The notes beneath the pieces are model-generated. The model saw nothing but the letters and a program-made list of their open reading frames with translations, ran no database searches and was not told where the DNA came from. 57,375 bases of DNA, taken from NCBI GenBank assembly GCA_947629525.1, contig CANREB010000011.1, positions 1 through 57,375 of the forward strand, in the 5' to 3' direction. Made by a program: the position numbers and the translations under genes. The stretch is from an uncultured Lachnospiraceae bacterium. Lineage in GTDB: Bacteria > Bacillota > Clostridia > Lachnospirales > Lachnospiraceae. Shown here piece by piece: positions 42,211 through 52,375 of the stretch; position 1 is the first letter of the stretch; every line of letters starts with the position of its first letter.

Positions 42211-44472
42211 ATGGCGTGCAGATATGCTAATATTATAGTAGATATATCACATGAGAAAGTTGACAGACCGTTTCAATATATAGTTCCCGACAGCTTAAAA
42301 GAGCGGATAGACGTAGGCATGGCTGTCATGATACCTTTTGGAAAAGGCAATAAGCTTATAAAAGGTTATGTTATGGAACTGACCGATAAAGCTGACTATG
42401 ATGTGTCAAAACTCAAACAGATAGACAGCATAGTCGAGGGCGCTGTCAGCGTGCAGTCCGATGCGCTAGTGCTTGCGGACTGGATAAGGACGAATTACGG
42501 TTCGACTATGATCGCGGCGTTAAAGACTGTACTTCCTGTCAGACAGAAGATGAAACAGGCTGTTAAAAAGACGGTATGCTGTAAGGTGAGTTCTGACAGG
42601 GCGCTTGAACTTAGCGGCGAATTTGAAAATAAACATCAAAAGGCAAAAGCGCGGCTTATGCAGGCGTTGGCTTTGCAGCCTGAGATATTGCAGAATATGG
42701 TCACAGGCAAATTAAATATTTCGCTTAAGACGATACGTCTGCTTGAGCAGGCAGGATATGTTGAGATAAAACAGGAGAATACATACAGAATGCCGTTTCC
42801 GAAAAACATGAGCGAAGCGTGGGGAAACGGCAAAGATAAAAAGCTTTCAGACAGTCAGGCGGCAGTCGTAAACGATATAATAAGCGATTTTAAGTTGGGA
42901 AAACGCGGCGAGTATCTTATTCACGGAGTTACAGGCAGCGGTAAGACAGAAGTATATATGGAACTTATAGCGCGCATTATAGATGAGGGAAAACAGGCGA
43001 TAGTGCTTATACCCGAAATCGCGCTGACATATCAGACACTGGTCAGGTTTTTTGCACGTTTTGGCGACAGGGTATCGGTTATGAACTCACGCCTTTCACA
43101 GGGCGAACGTTCTGACCAGTTTGAGCGCGCGGCAAGAGGAGAGACGGATATAATAATCGGTCCGCGCTCGGCGCTTTTTACGCCGTTTGAGCGGCTTGGC
43201 ATCGTCATTATAGATGAAGAGCATGAGCCAAGTTATAAAAGTGACAGCATGCCTAAATACCATGCGCGTGCGGTTGCACGGCAGCTCTGCCGCATAAAGG
43301 GTGCAAGCCTTGTATTAGGTTCGGCGACGCCGTCGCTGGAAGCATATTATGCCGCTCAAAAAGGAGATATCAGGCTGTTTGAACTGGGCGAGCGCATTGC
43401 AGGCGGTCATCTTCCGAAAGTATATATAGAAGATTTACGGGAGGAACTAAAAAAGGGCAACCGTTCGATTTTCAGCAGGCGGCTTTATTCACTTATAAAT
43501 GACAGGCTGCAAAAAGGTGAGCAGAGCATGCTTTTTTTGAACAGACGCGGATATGCGGGGTTCGTATCATGCAGAGCGTGCGGATATGTGGTAAAATGTC
43601 CTCACTGCGACGTATCGCTTTCGGAGCACACGGACGCGCGCAGCAGGGTGAGCAGCCTGAAATGTCATTATTGCGGATATGAGATACCGCGGATGAACAT
43701 CTGCCCTCAATGCGGTTCAAAATATATCTTAGGCTTCAGGGCAGGAACACAGCAGATAGAAGAACTGCTTCACAAAGATTTTCCACAGGCGAGGGTGCTT
43801 CGTATGGATGCCGACACGACAAGGACAAGAGACAGTTACGAGGAAATCCTTTCGCAGTTTGCCAATGAGGAGGCTGATATCCTTGTAGGCACACAGATGA
43901 TAGTAAAGGGACACGATTTTGCGAAAGTAACGCTTGTAGGTATACTGGCGGCTGATATGTCGCTGTACGCGAGCGATTACAGGGCGGGCGAAAGAACGTT
44001 CCAGCTGTTGACGCAGGCGGCGGGCAGGGCAGGCAGGAGCGGGCTTGAAGGCGAAGTCGTCATACAGACATATCAGCCTGAGCATTACGCCATAGTCCAT
44101 GCGGCGGCTCAGGACTATAAAGGCTTTTATGAAGAGGAAATCGCATACAGGGACATGATGCTGTATCCGCCCGCGGCGCATATGATGGCGGTGCTTGTGC
44201 TATCGGACAATGAACCTGATGGCAGAGGCTGTGCGGCGGAGCTTGCCGATATGATAAAGCGATGTTTTGACAGTGACAGACCGATAGTGATAGGTCCGTC
44301 GCAGGCAGCAGTCGGGCGCATAAACGACATATACAGAACAGTCTTATATGTAAAACATAAAAATTACGATGTGCTTGTGAGGATAAAAGATGCTGTCGAA
44401 AATGTTATAGCGGAAAAAGGGTGGAACAGGGACAGCGTACAGATTGATTTTGACCCTGTGAACGCATATTAA
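42211..44472 (+). CDS. priA: Primosomal protein N' (replication restart helicase)
   Basis: 753-residue 3'-5' helicase that reloads the replisome at stalled forks. N-terminal DNA-binding domain, Walker A G-V-T-G-S-G-K-T, D-E-E-H box, G-S-A-T-P-S, and paired zinc-binding cysteines (C-R-A-C, C-P-H-C, C-H-Y-C, C-P-Q-C) that recruit PriB/DnaD-type partners. Length is normal for Firmicutes. The ribosome-binding site is weak (TAGAG), so translation is probably coupled to murE, which ends five bases earlier. Confidence 0.96.
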   Translation: MACRYANIIVDISHEKVDRPFQYIVPDSLKERIDVGMAVMIPFGKGNKLIKGYVMELTDKADYDVSKLKQIDSIVEGAVSVQSDALVLADWIRTNYGSTMIAALKTVLPVRQKMKQAVKKTVCCKVSSDRALELSGEFENKHQKAKARLMQALALQPEILQNMVTGKLNISLKTIRLLEQAGYVEIKQENTYRMPFPKNMSEAWGNGKDKKLSDSQAAVVNDIISDFKLGKRGEYLIHGVTGSGKTEVYMELIARIIDEGKQAIVLIPEIALTYQTLVRFFARFGDRVSVMNSRLSQGERSDQFERAARGETDIIIGPRSALFTPFERLGIVIIDEEHEPSYKSDSMPKYHARAVARQLCRIKGASLVLGSATPSLEAYYAAQKGDIRLFELGERIAGGHLPKVYIEDLREELKKGNRSIFSRRLYSLINDRLQKGEQSMLFLNRRGYAGFVSCRACGYVVKCPHCDVSLSEHTDARSRVSSLKCHYCGYEIPRMNICPQCGSKYILGFRAGTQQIEELLHKDFPQARVLRMDADTTRTRDSYEEILSQFANEEADILVGTQMIVKGHDFAKVTLVGILAADMSLYASDYRAGERTFQLLTQAAGRAGRSGLEGEVVIQTYQPEHYAIVHAAAQDYKGFYEEEIAYRDMMLYPPAAHMMAVLVLSDNEPDGRGCAAELADMIKRCFDSDRPIVIGPSQAAVGRINDIYRTVLYVKHKNYDVLVRIKDAVENVIAEKGWNRDSVQIDFDPVNAY

Positions 44473-44508
44473 TAGCATATTAATAATAGAAAAGAGGTTA
44501 ATATTAAC

Positions 44509-44988
44509 ATGGCAATCAGAACAATAAGGGAAATAGGAGACCCTGTATTAAATAAGGTTTCCAAGGAAGTAAAGGAGATAACGCCGAGAGTTAAGGAACT
44601 TATAGGCGATATGTTTGAGACTATGTATGAAGCAAACGGAGTGGGTCTTGCCGCACCGCAGGTAGGTATATTAAAACGGATAGTGGTAATAGATACTACA
44701 GGAGAAGATCCGCTTTTGTTAATAAATCCCAAACTTATTGAGGCAGACGGGGAACAGAAAGGCAATGAAGGATGCTTAAGCGTGCCCGGCAAAGTGGGCA
44801 TAGTCACGCGTCCAAATCATGTAAAAGTATCGGCACAGAATGAAAATTTTGAAACTGTGGAGATCGAAGGCGATGAACTGCTTGCGAGAGCGATCTGCCA
44901 TGAACTGGAGCATCTTGACGGACATCTGTATGTTGAGAAAGTAGAAGGAGAGCTTATGGATGTCGAGGCTGAGGAGGAAGAAGATTGA
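44509..44988 (+). CDS. def: Peptide deformylase
   Basis: 159-residue metalloenzyme removing formyl groups from new N-terminal Met. Motifs: G-V-G-L-A-A-P-Q-V-G, E-G-C-L-S-V-P-G with the metal Cys, and H-E-L-E-H-L-D-G (HExxH) with two metal His. AAGAGG lies 13 bases before the ATG. The stop overlaps the fmt start, linking the two enzymes of the formyl-Met cycle. Confidence 0.97.
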   Translation: MAIRTIREIGDPVLNKVSKEVKEITPRVKELIGDMFETMYEANGVGLAAPQVGILKRIVVIDTTGEDPLLLINPKLIEADGEQKGNEGCLSVPGKVGIVTRPNHVKVSAQNENFETVEIEGDELLARAICHELEHLDGHLYVEKVEGELMDVEAEEEED

Positions 44989-45929
44989 AAATTGTTTTTA
45001 TGGGAACACCTGACTTTGCCGTTGGCGCGTTGGAAGCTGTTATCAATGCGGGACATACTGTCACCGCGGTAGTCACGCAGCCTGACAAGGCAAAAGGCAG
45101 GAGCGGACAGATGCAGTTTACGCCTGTGAAAGAATGTGCGGTGAAATATGCGATACCTGTATTACAGCCTGTTAAGATAAAAGCGCCTGAAGCCGTTGAA
45201 GAACTTAAGAAATATGAGGCGGATATTTTTGTCGTGGCGGCATTCGGACAGATTTTGTCAAAGGAAATACTTGATATGCCGCGTTTCGGATGCGTCAATA
45301 TACATGCCTCGCTGCTGCCAAAATACAGAGGGGCGGCGCCTATCAACTGGTGTATCATCAACGGGGAAAAAGAAACGGGCGTAACTATCCAGCAGATGAA
45401 CGAGGGCGTTGATACAGGCGATATACTTGCCGCAAAAAGTATTCCGATAGCTGTTGACGAGACGGCTGAAAGCCTTTTTGAAAAACTTTCGGTTCTTGGA
45501 GCGCAGCTTATAGTTGAGACGCTTACAAAGATTGAGCAAGGAAGTATAGTGCCTGTTAAGCAGGATGAGAGTCTTTCAAGCCATACGAAAATGATGAGTA
45601 AGTCGCTTGGGAACATCGACTGGAATATGGATGCCGCGGCGATAGAGCGGCTTGTGAGAGGACTCAATCCATGGCCGAGCGCATATACATTCTTAAACAA
45701 AAAAAGCCTTAAGCTCTGGAAATGCGCTGTGGTGGACGAGCATTGCGATAACAGCGCACAGGCAGGCAGTATCATAGCAGTGGCAAGGGACAGCTTTGAT
45801 GTAGCCTGCGCAAGGGGCGTTCTGAGAGTTTTGGAAGTGCAGCTTGAGGGCAAGAAACGTATGGATGCCAAGACTTTTCTTCTCGGTAATAAGATATCGG
45901 AGGGGATGCGCCTTGGAGAAGATTTATAA
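44985..45929 (+). CDS. fmt: Methionyl-tRNA formyltransferase
   Basis: 314-residue enzyme transferring formyl from 10-formyl-THF to Met-tRNA. Start M-K-I-V-F-M-G-T-P-D-F, S-L-L-P-K-Y-R-G-A-A-P-I-N-W and the C-terminal tRNA-binding domain are typical. The start codon is TTG (44985) overlapping the def stop (TTGA), with GAGGAGG (44971-44977) placed in def codons at a good distance. This shows translational coupling of def and fmt. Confidence 0.95.
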   Translation: MKIVFMGTPDFAVGALEAVINAGHTVTAVVTQPDKAKGRSGQMQFTPVKECAVKYAIPVLQPVKIKAPEAVEELKKYEADIFVVAAFGQILSKEILDMPRFGCVNIHASLLPKYRGAAPINWCIINGEKETGVTIQQMNEGVDTGDILAAKSIPIAVDETAESLFEKLSVLGAQLIVETLTKIEQGSIVPVKQDESLSSHTKMMSKSLGNIDWNMDAAAIERLVRGLNPWPSAYTFLNKKSLKLWKCAVVDEHCDNSAQAGSIIAVARDSFDVACARGVLRVLEVQLEGKKRMDAKTFLLGNKISEGMRLGEDL

Positions 45930-45953
45930 CAAGTATTAAGGAGGAGATTTATC

Positions 45954-46664
45954 ATGCCGTACGGATATTATGGATATTATTATGATTGGACATATATTTT
46001 AGTGCTTATCGGCGCACTTTTGTCCATGTGGGCTTCATTTAAGGTCAATTCAACATACAGCAGATACTCGAATGTAAGGAGCAGCGCGGGAATGACCGGT
46101 GCGCAGACAGCGGAACAGATACTTAGAAACCAAGGTATAACGGATGTCAGGATCGAGCATATCAGAGGAAATCTTACAGACCACTATGACCCGACTAAAA
46201 AGATAGTATGCCTGTCCGACAGCGTGTACAATTCAACGTCGGTTGCGGCAATCGGCGTTGCGGCGCATGAGTGCGGTCATGTCATACAGCACCATACGGA
46301 TTATGCACCGCTTAAACTCAGGACGTCACTTGTGCCTGCGGCAAATATCGGTTCAAAGCTTGGCATACCTATTATTTTATTAGGACTGATACTTGGAAGC
46401 AATCCTACTCTTATTCAAATAGGAATATGGGTGTTCGCGCTTGCGGTGCTGTTTCAGGTGGTTACTCTGCCCGTTGAATTTGACGCTTCGCGCAGGGCGC
46501 TTGTCTGTATCGAACAGTACGGCATAGTGAGCAGCGACGAGAGAAAAAAGAGTGCGAAAGTGCTTCGCGCGGCGGCGTTTACTTACGTGGCGGCGGCAGC
46601 ATCGGCAATCCTTCAGCTTTTGAGGCTTATACTGCTGTTTGGCGGCAACAGAAGAGACGACTGA
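45954..46664 (+). CDS. Zinc metallopeptidase (YugP family)
   Basis: 236-residue membrane protease of the neutral zinc metallopeptidase family found in many Firmicutes. A transmembrane segment at the N-terminus (~11-28), the zinc motif H-E-C-G-H in A-A-H-E-C-G-H-V-I-Q-H, then two further hydrophobic hairpins are seen. The N-terminus is Tyr/Gly-rich. GGAGGAG lies before the ATG. Its place between fmt and rsmB is common in Clostridia; its substrate is unknown. Confidence 0.9.
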   Translation: MPYGYYGYYYDWTYILVLIGALLSMWASFKVNSTYSRYSNVRSSAGMTGAQTAEQILRNQGITDVRIEHIRGNLTDHYDPTKKIVCLSDSVYNSTSVAAIGVAAHECGHVIQHHTDYAPLKLRTSLVPAANIGSKLGIPIILLGLILGSNPTLIQIGIWVFALAVLFQVVTLPVEFDASRRALVCIEQYGIVSSDERKKSAKVLRAAAFTYVAAAASAILQLLRLILLFGGNRRDD

Positions 46665-46686
46665 TTTTTTGAAAGGGAATAATCGG

Positions 46687-48012
46687 ATGGACGAACGCGC
46701 ACTTGTGCTTGAAATGCTTATAGAGGTCACTCAAAAAGGCGCATACTCACATATTGTCATAAGGGATGCGCTTAACAAATATGATTATCTGACGCATCAG
46801 GAGAAAGCGTTTATAAAGCGGCTCTTTGAGGGGACGCTTGAAAGGATGATACAGCTTGACTACTGTATAGACTGTTTTTCAAATACAAAGACTTCCAAAA
46901 TGAAACCTGTTATTCTGAATATCCTGCGTATGGGAACATATCAGATTTTGTATATGGACAGCGTACCCGAATCTGCGGCATGCAACGAGGCGGTCAAACT
47001 TGCGCGGAAAAAAGGTTTTGCAACCCTCAAAGGCTTTGTGAACGGCGTACTCAGAAACATAGCGCGCAATAAAGAAAAAATAGAATATCCAAGCCTTTCT
47101 GTCAGATATTCAATGCCGGAGTGGATAGTTGATATGTGGCTTGAACAGCTTGGAGAGGACAAAACAAAACGCGTACTTGAAGGACTTTTGGAAGAAAAAC
47201 CGATAACGATACGGATTAGAAACGGCGCCGATATAAAAAATATTGCAAAAGATGCCGTGCGGCATCCGTATCTTTCGTATGCGTATAAAATATCAAAGAC
47301 AGATGATATCATGAAGCTTGGCGGATATGCAGACGGCGGTTTCACGGTTCAGGATGTAAGCTCAATGCTTGCCGTGGAGGCTCTTTTGTCGGGTGATTTT
47401 GTCAAAGAACATAAAGCGGGTATCAATGTGACAGATATGTGCGCGGCACCCGGCGGAAAGTCGATGCTTATCGCGGACATACTTAAGCGAAAAGGCGCGG
47501 ATGAGTACGAGATAAAGGCGTTTGATATTTCTGAGAACAAGGCTGCCGTGATGAGGGAAAATTTTGACAGGTGCGGGCTTGAGGAACATATCAGCGCGAT
47601 TGTCCGTAATTCTTTGGAGTTTGACTCGTCGCTTGAGGAAACGGCTGATATAGTTGTCGCCGACCTGCCCTGTTCGGGGCTTGGAGTTATCGGCAGAAAA
47701 CGCGATATTAAATATAAGCAAAGTCCCGAAAGCATAAAAGAGATATTAAAGCTGCAGAAAGACCTGCTGCGGATAGCGGCAAGATATCTGAAAAAAGGCG
47801 GCAGGATGCTTTTTTCGACATGTACTGTTAATAAGGATGAGAATGAAAAGCATTTTGAATTTATAAGGGACGAATTAAAAATGACGCCTGTGTCATTTTA
47901 TGATGCTGTTCCGGAAATATTATGCGCAGACACCGCAAAAGAAGGGTATATGCAGTTATTACCGGGCATACACGACTGCGACGGATTTTTTATAAGCGTG
48001 TTTACTAAGTAA
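46687..48012 (+). CDS. rsmB: 16S rRNA (cytosine-967-C5) methyltransferase
   Basis: 441-residue SAM-dependent methyltransferase. An N-terminal NusB-like RNA-binding domain (about residues 1-130) precedes the Rossmann domain with M-C-A-A-P-G-G-K-S, catalytic-region D-L-P-C-S-G-L-G and T-C-T-V with the second Cys. The start ATG at 46687 has AAAGGGAA upstream; the frame opens earlier inside the peptidase gene without support. rlmN follows closely. Confidence 0.95.
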   Translation: MDERALVLEMLIEVTQKGAYSHIVIRDALNKYDYLTHQEKAFIKRLFEGTLERMIQLDYCIDCFSNTKTSKMKPVILNILRMGTYQILYMDSVPESAACNEAVKLARKKGFATLKGFVNGVLRNIARNKEKIEYPSLSVRYSMPEWIVDMWLEQLGEDKTKRVLEGLLEEKPITIRIRNGADIKNIAKDAVRHPYLSYAYKISKTDDIMKLGGYADGGFTVQDVSSMLAVEALLSGDFVKEHKAGINVTDMCAAPGGKSMLIADILKRKGADEYEIKAFDISENKAAVMRENFDRCGLEEHISAIVRNSLEFDSSLEETADIVVADLPCSGLGVIGRKRDIKYKQSPESIKEILKLQKDLLRIAARYLKKGGRMLFSTCTVNKDENEKHFEFIRDELKMTPVSFYDAVPEILCADTAKEGYMQLLPGIHDCDGFFISVFTK

Positions 48013-48031
48013 CCATAGAAAGGTGATAAGA

Positions 48032-49057
48032 TTGAAAAAAGATATTAAGTCGATGTACCCCGATGAGCTTAAGAAAGAAATGGAAGCCTTGGGGGAAAAG
48101 CCTTTCCGCGCAAAACAGCTTTACGAATGGATGCATGTAAAGCTTGCGCAGAGTTATGATGAGATGACGAATATTCCCAACAGCCTTAAGCAGAAGCTGG
48201 AAGAAAATTTTACATATGTGACAGCGGATACAGTGACAGTGCAGACCTCAAAAATCGACGGTACTAAGAAATTTCTTTTCAGGCTTGGCGACGGAAATAT
48301 GGTTGAAAGCGTGTTCATGCGGTATCATCATGGCAACAGCGTATGTATCTCATCACAGGCGGGATGCAGGATGGGGTGCAGGTTTTGCGCTTCAACGATA
48401 GACGGATTGGCGAGAAACCTTTTGCCGTCGGAAATGCTTGAACAGATATATGCGATTTCGCGTGAAACGAAAGAAAGAGTATCAAACGTAGTGGTGATGG
48501 GAACAGGAGAGCCGCTTGACAATTATGATAATCTTATCAGATTTATAAAACTCATTACAGACGAGAGTGGTCTGAACATCAGCAAGCGCAATATCACTGT
48601 TTCAACATGCGGCATTGTGGAAAACATGAAACGCCTTGCGGACGAAAAGATGCAGATAACGCTTGCGCTGTCGCTTCACGGCGCTACGCAGGAGAAAAGG
48701 CGCAGCCTTATGCCCATCGCCGACAGATATCCGATAGATGAGGTGGTTGATGCCTGCCGGTACTATTTTGAAAAAACGGGACGCAGAGTAACGTTTGAAT
48801 ACAGCCTTATCAGCGGCGTAAATGACACGGCGGATGACGCGCGGAATCTGTGCAGCCTTGTCGGCGGGCTGAACTGTCATATAAATCTGATACCTGTCAA
48901 TCCTGTGGCGGAGAGAGATTTCAGACAGTCGTGCCGACGCAGTGTTATGAGATTTAAGGAACTGCTTGAACAGAAAAATATAAATGTGACTGTAAGACGC
49001 GAGATGGGAAGGGATATTGACGGCGCCTGCGGACAGCTCAGGCGGCGGTTTGGATAG
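48032..49057 (+). CDS. rlmN: Dual-specificity 23S rRNA/tRNA adenine-C2 methyltransferase
   Basis: 341-residue radical SAM enzyme methylating A2503 of 23S rRNA (and A37 of some tRNAs) via a methylated Cys. The cluster motif is C-R-M-G-C-R-F-C, with G-T-G-E-P-L and the near-C-terminal catalytic Cys in G-A-C-G-Q-L. TTG at 48032 is the likely start: AAAGGTGAT lies upstream, and the alternative GTG at 48023 lies inside that site. Length and order in the operon are normal. Confidence 0.95.
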   Translation: MKKDIKSMYPDELKKEMEALGEKPFRAKQLYEWMHVKLAQSYDEMTNIPNSLKQKLEENFTYVTADTVTVQTSKIDGTKKFLFRLGDGNMVESVFMRYHHGNSVCISSQAGCRMGCRFCASTIDGLARNLLPSEMLEQIYAISRETKERVSNVVVMGTGEPLDNYDNLIRFIKLITDESGLNISKRNITVSTCGIVENMKRLADEKMQITLALSLHGATQEKRRSLMPIADRYPIDEVVDACRYYFEKTGRRVTFEYSLISGVNDTADDARNLCSLVGGLNCHINLIPVNPVAERDFRQSCRRSVMRFKELLEQKNINVTVRREMGRDIDGACGQLRRRFG

Positions 49058-49180
49058 GTTTGGACAGGAACAACAAAATCCCTTGCCCTTTTTTGATTTA
49101 TATGCTAATATTGTTAAATGTGAAAATAGTTATTATCAGGGAAAGCACTATAAATATACAAAAGGATTGGAGGAAGACCG

Positions 49181-49921
49181 ATGAAGGTATTTTCTATTAC
49201 TGATGTCGGAAAAAAACGTGAAATAAACGAAGATTACATCTTTACGTCAGGCACGCCGGTTGGCAATCTGCCCAATCTTTTTATCGTTGCGGACGGCATG
49301 GGAGGACACAGGGCAGGCGATTATGCGTCACAGCACACCGTGGATAAGGTTGTTGAGGTCATAAAGCGCATAAACATGGAAAAAGACCCTGAGAATATCA
49401 TGCAGAGGGCAATAGATGAGGCGAACGCGTATATTTATAAGCTTTCACGGGAGGATGGAGCACTTTTTGGCATGGGGACGACGCTGGTAATGGCGACGTG
49501 CCGTGACAATATAGTTACGATAGCCAATGTGGGCGACAGCAGACTTTATATAGTCAATGATTTTATCACGCAGATAACGACAGACCATTCGCTTGTGGAA
49601 GAGATGGTCAATATGGGAGGAATAGACAGGGAGGCGGCGCGGACGCATCCCGATAAAAATATTATCACAAGAGCGGTAGGAGTCAAGGAATATGTTCTCG
49701 TTGACTTTTTTGAGGTACATATCGGGGAGCGCGAGAAGCTTCTGCTGTGCACGGATGGTCTCACGAATATGCTGAGCGATGATGAGATACATCATATCAT
49801 TGCAGGCAGCAGCGACATAGACGAAGCGGGCAGAAAACTTATAGATGCCGCTAACGAAAACGGCGGGCGTGATAATATAGCTGTGGTTCTAGTAGAACCG
49901 TATGGAGGTCATAATGATTAA
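49181..49921 (+). CDS. prpC: PP2C-type Ser/Thr phosphatase (Stp/PrpC)
   Basis: 246-residue cytosolic, metal-dependent phosphatase that reverses PASTA-kinase phosphorylation. Motifs: R-E-I-N-E-D at the start, D-G-M-G-G-H-R-A-G-D-Y-A-S, G-T-T-L-V, N-V-G-D-S-R-L-Y and D-N-I-A-V-V-L. GGAGGAAG lies before the ATG. Its end overlaps the kinase start by 8 bases, so both are made together. Confidence 0.96.
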   Translation: MKVFSITDVGKKREINEDYIFTSGTPVGNLPNLFIVADGMGGHRAGDYASQHTVDKVVEVIKRINMEKDPENIMQRAIDEANAYIYKLSREDGALFGMGTTLVMATCRDNIVTIANVGDSRLYIVNDFITQITTDHSLVEEMVNMGGIDREAARTHPDKNIITRAVGVKEYVLVDFFEVHIGEREKLLLCTDGLTNMLSDDEIHHIIAGSSDIDEAGRKLIDAANENGGRDNIAVVLVEPYGGHND

Positions 49922-52367
49922 GTTAGGAATGCTTGTAGGGGACCGCTACGAGATACTTGAAAAGATAGGTACGGGCGGAATGTCCGATGTATATAAAGCA
50001 AAAGACCAAAAGCTTAACCGCCTTGTCGCAGTTAAGGTTTTGAAACAGGAATTTTCCGAGAATAAAAATTTTGTGTCAAAATTCAGAGTCGAGGCACAGG
50101 CGGCGGCGGGGCTGATGCACCCGAATATAGTCAATGTCTATGACGTCGGCGAAGAAGACGGCATACATTACATAGTAATGGAGCTTGTGGAGGGTATTAC
50201 CCTTAAGAAATATATCGAAAAGAAAGTCAGGCTCACTACCAAGGAAGCGATAAGTATCGCGATACAGGTAGCTATGGGCATAGAGGCGGCGCACAACAAT
50301 CACATCATACACAGAGACATAAAGCCGCAGAACATCATTATTTCCAAAGAGGGAAAAGTAAAGGTAACGGATTTCGGCATAGCAAAGGCGGCTTCAAGCA
50401 ATACGATAACTTCAAATGTTATGGGTTCGGTGCATTACACCTCGCCCGAACAGGCAAGAGGCGGATTTTCCGATGAGAAGAGCGATATCTATTCACTGGG
50501 TATCACTCTGTTTGAGATGCTTACCGGACGCGTGCCGTTTAACGGCGATACGACTGTAGCAATAGCGATAAAGCATATACAGGATCCAATGCCGGCGCCG
50601 AGGGAGTTCGTGCCTGAAATACCCGTAAGCGTCGAGAATATCGTGCTGAAGTGTACTCAGAAAAGCCCTGACAGAAGATATCAGAACATGGGCGATATGA
50701 TAAAGGATCTGAAACATTCTCTGATAAGACCGGACGATGTGATAGCGCAGGTCGATGAGATCGATGAGGTGGGACAGACAAAAACAGTGCCATCCGCACA
50801 GGCAGGCGCGCAGGAGGCAGAACCGATGCCCGCGGTACTTGAGACGGTATGGGATGATAAAGTCCCGAGAAAGGAGACTTATGCCGATGAGCAGGATCTT
50901 GAGGCTATACCCAATCAGGTAAAGCCTGCGCATAAGCCGGCAAACAGCTACAGCGCCAATGACGGATACGGGTATGACAATACATATGATGCTCAGGAAT
51001 ATTCTTCAAATACGTATGGCAGACATGGATATGACCCTCGCAATTACAGCAGCGACAAATATGATGAGCAGGATTATGATGCCTATAAAAACAGAAAAAA
51101 CGGCAGCAGTAAGAATAAAAAAAGCTCTAATAAAAATAATCAGTCTTCAAATAAGAAAGCCAAGAAAAAAAAGGAGTACGAATATCTTGGAGACGACAGA
51201 TATCCAAAGGAGACGGTCAACCGTCAGAACATGGGATATCAGGAAAACAAAAAGCGTTCCCGCGATGATTATGACTACAATCCAAAAGCGGAGGGCGTAG
51301 CTACGGCGCTTACTGTAATAGCGGCGGTAGTTATCGGGTGCATACTGCTTTATTTTGCCGGAAAGGCTACAGGACTTTTTGAACAGATAGAGTCTGATAT
51401 AGGCAGCAGGAACAGCACTGCTGCCGATAGTTCGGAGCGTGCCGTTATGCCCGAATTTGAGGGACATAATCTGAGCGATGTAAAGAGCGAGCTTAATTCG
51501 GTAGGACTTGGCTGTCTGACGAAATACGTCGAGTCTTCCGAATACGGAAAAGAGCAGGTTATTTCGGCAGCGCTTGAGGACGGCACACAAGTCCTTCCAA
51601 ATGATAAGATAATCAAGAATACGACTATTGTGCTTACCGTCAGTGCGGGCGCAGACGGTATAAATGTTCCTGAAGTTGTGGGCTATACGGAGGCGGAAGC
51701 CACGGCAAGCCTTACGCAGCAGGGATTTAAAGTCGTGAAAACAGACGAATATTCCGCAGACTACAGCAAAGGGACAGTTATATCGCAGTCGCCTGAGGGC
51801 AATACGATAGCGGCTATCGAATCGGAAGTCACTATTGTGATATGCAGGGGCAGCGAGAACGTGGATGTACGTATGCCGGACGTAATGGGATATACCCGGG
51901 ACGCCGCGGTAAGCGTAATTGAAGCCGCAGGACTCTCAGTGGGAAATGTTGAGGAGGCATACAGTGAATATCCGTCAGGTCAGATATGTTACCAAAGCTA
52001 TGAGGCAGGAACAGATGTGAGCGAGGGTACGGTCGTCGATTTGAAGATAAGTGCGGGAAGCCAAGTGTCTACATATAGCTGCAACCTTCTCGTGCAGGCG
52101 CCGAATGACTATGTCGGAGGCGACGCGGAGGTGATACTTTTTACGGCGGATCAGAGCAAACAGCTCTGGTATTCAAAAAATGTGACCTCATTTCCCGTGA
52201 ATATCAATCTTTCGGGATTTGAAAGCCCGTCGGAGTATGGCATTGTAGTAATAACATATCTTATAAACACAGAACAGGTCGTTACCGATGCGGACGGCAG
52301 ACAGACGACGCAGATGGTGCAGACACCGACTCAAACGAGGCAGAATGTAGAATTTTCAAAGGATTAG
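49914..52367 (+). CDS. pknB: PASTA-domain Ser/Thr kinase
   Basis: 817-residue membrane kinase sensing muropeptides/lipid II. Kinase domain with G-T-G-G-M-S-D-V-Y, K41, H-R-D135-I-K-P-Q-N and D-F-G; a long low-complexity region (residues ~295-455) rich in Tyr, Asn, Lys, Ser and Asp; one transmembrane segment (~458-480); three PASTA repeats (V-M-P-E-F-E-G, V-P-E-V-V-G, M-P-D-V-M-G); and about 100 extra C-terminal residues of beta character, not PASTA. The ATG at 49914 has GGAGG upstream, overlapping the phosphatase gene. Confidence 0.95.
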   Translation: MIKLGMLVGDRYEILEKIGTGGMSDVYKAKDQKLNRLVAVKVLKQEFSENKNFVSKFRVEAQAAAGLMHPNIVNVYDVGEEDGIHYIVMELVEGITLKKYIEKKVRLTTKEAISIAIQVAMGIEAAHNNHIIHRDIKPQNIIISKEGKVKVTDFGIAKAASSNTITSNVMGSVHYTSPEQARGGFSDEKSDIYSLGITLFEMLTGRVPFNGDTTVAIAIKHIQDPMPAPREFVPEIPVSVENIVLKCTQKSPDRRYQNMGDMIKDLKHSLIRPDDVIAQVDEIDEVGQTKTVPSAQAGAQEAEPMPAVLETVWDDKVPRKETYADEQDLEAIPNQVKPAHKPANSYSANDGYGYDNTYDAQEYSSNTYGRHGYDPRNYSSDKYDEQDYDAYKNRKNGSSKNKKSSNKNNQSSNKKAKKKKEYEYLGDDRYPKETVNRQNMGYQENKKRSRDDYDYNPKAEGVATALTVIAAVVIGCILLYFAGKATGLFEQIESDIGSRNSTAADSSERAVMPEFEGHNLSDVKSELNSVGLGCLTKYVESSEYGKEQVISAALEDGTQVLPNDKIIKNTTIVLTVSAGADGINVPEVVGYTEAEATASLTQQGFKVVKTDEYSADYSKGTVISQSPEGNTIAAIESEVTIVICRGSENVDVRMPDVMGYTRDAAVSVIEAAGLSVGNVEEAYSEYPSGQICYQSYEAGTDVSEGTVVDLKISAGSQVSTYSCNLLVQAPNDYVGGDAEVILFTADQSKQLWYSKNVTSFPVNINLSGFESPSEYGIVVITYLINTEQVVTDADGRQTTQMVQTPTQTRQNVEFSKD

Positions 52368-52375
52368 TGAAGTCA

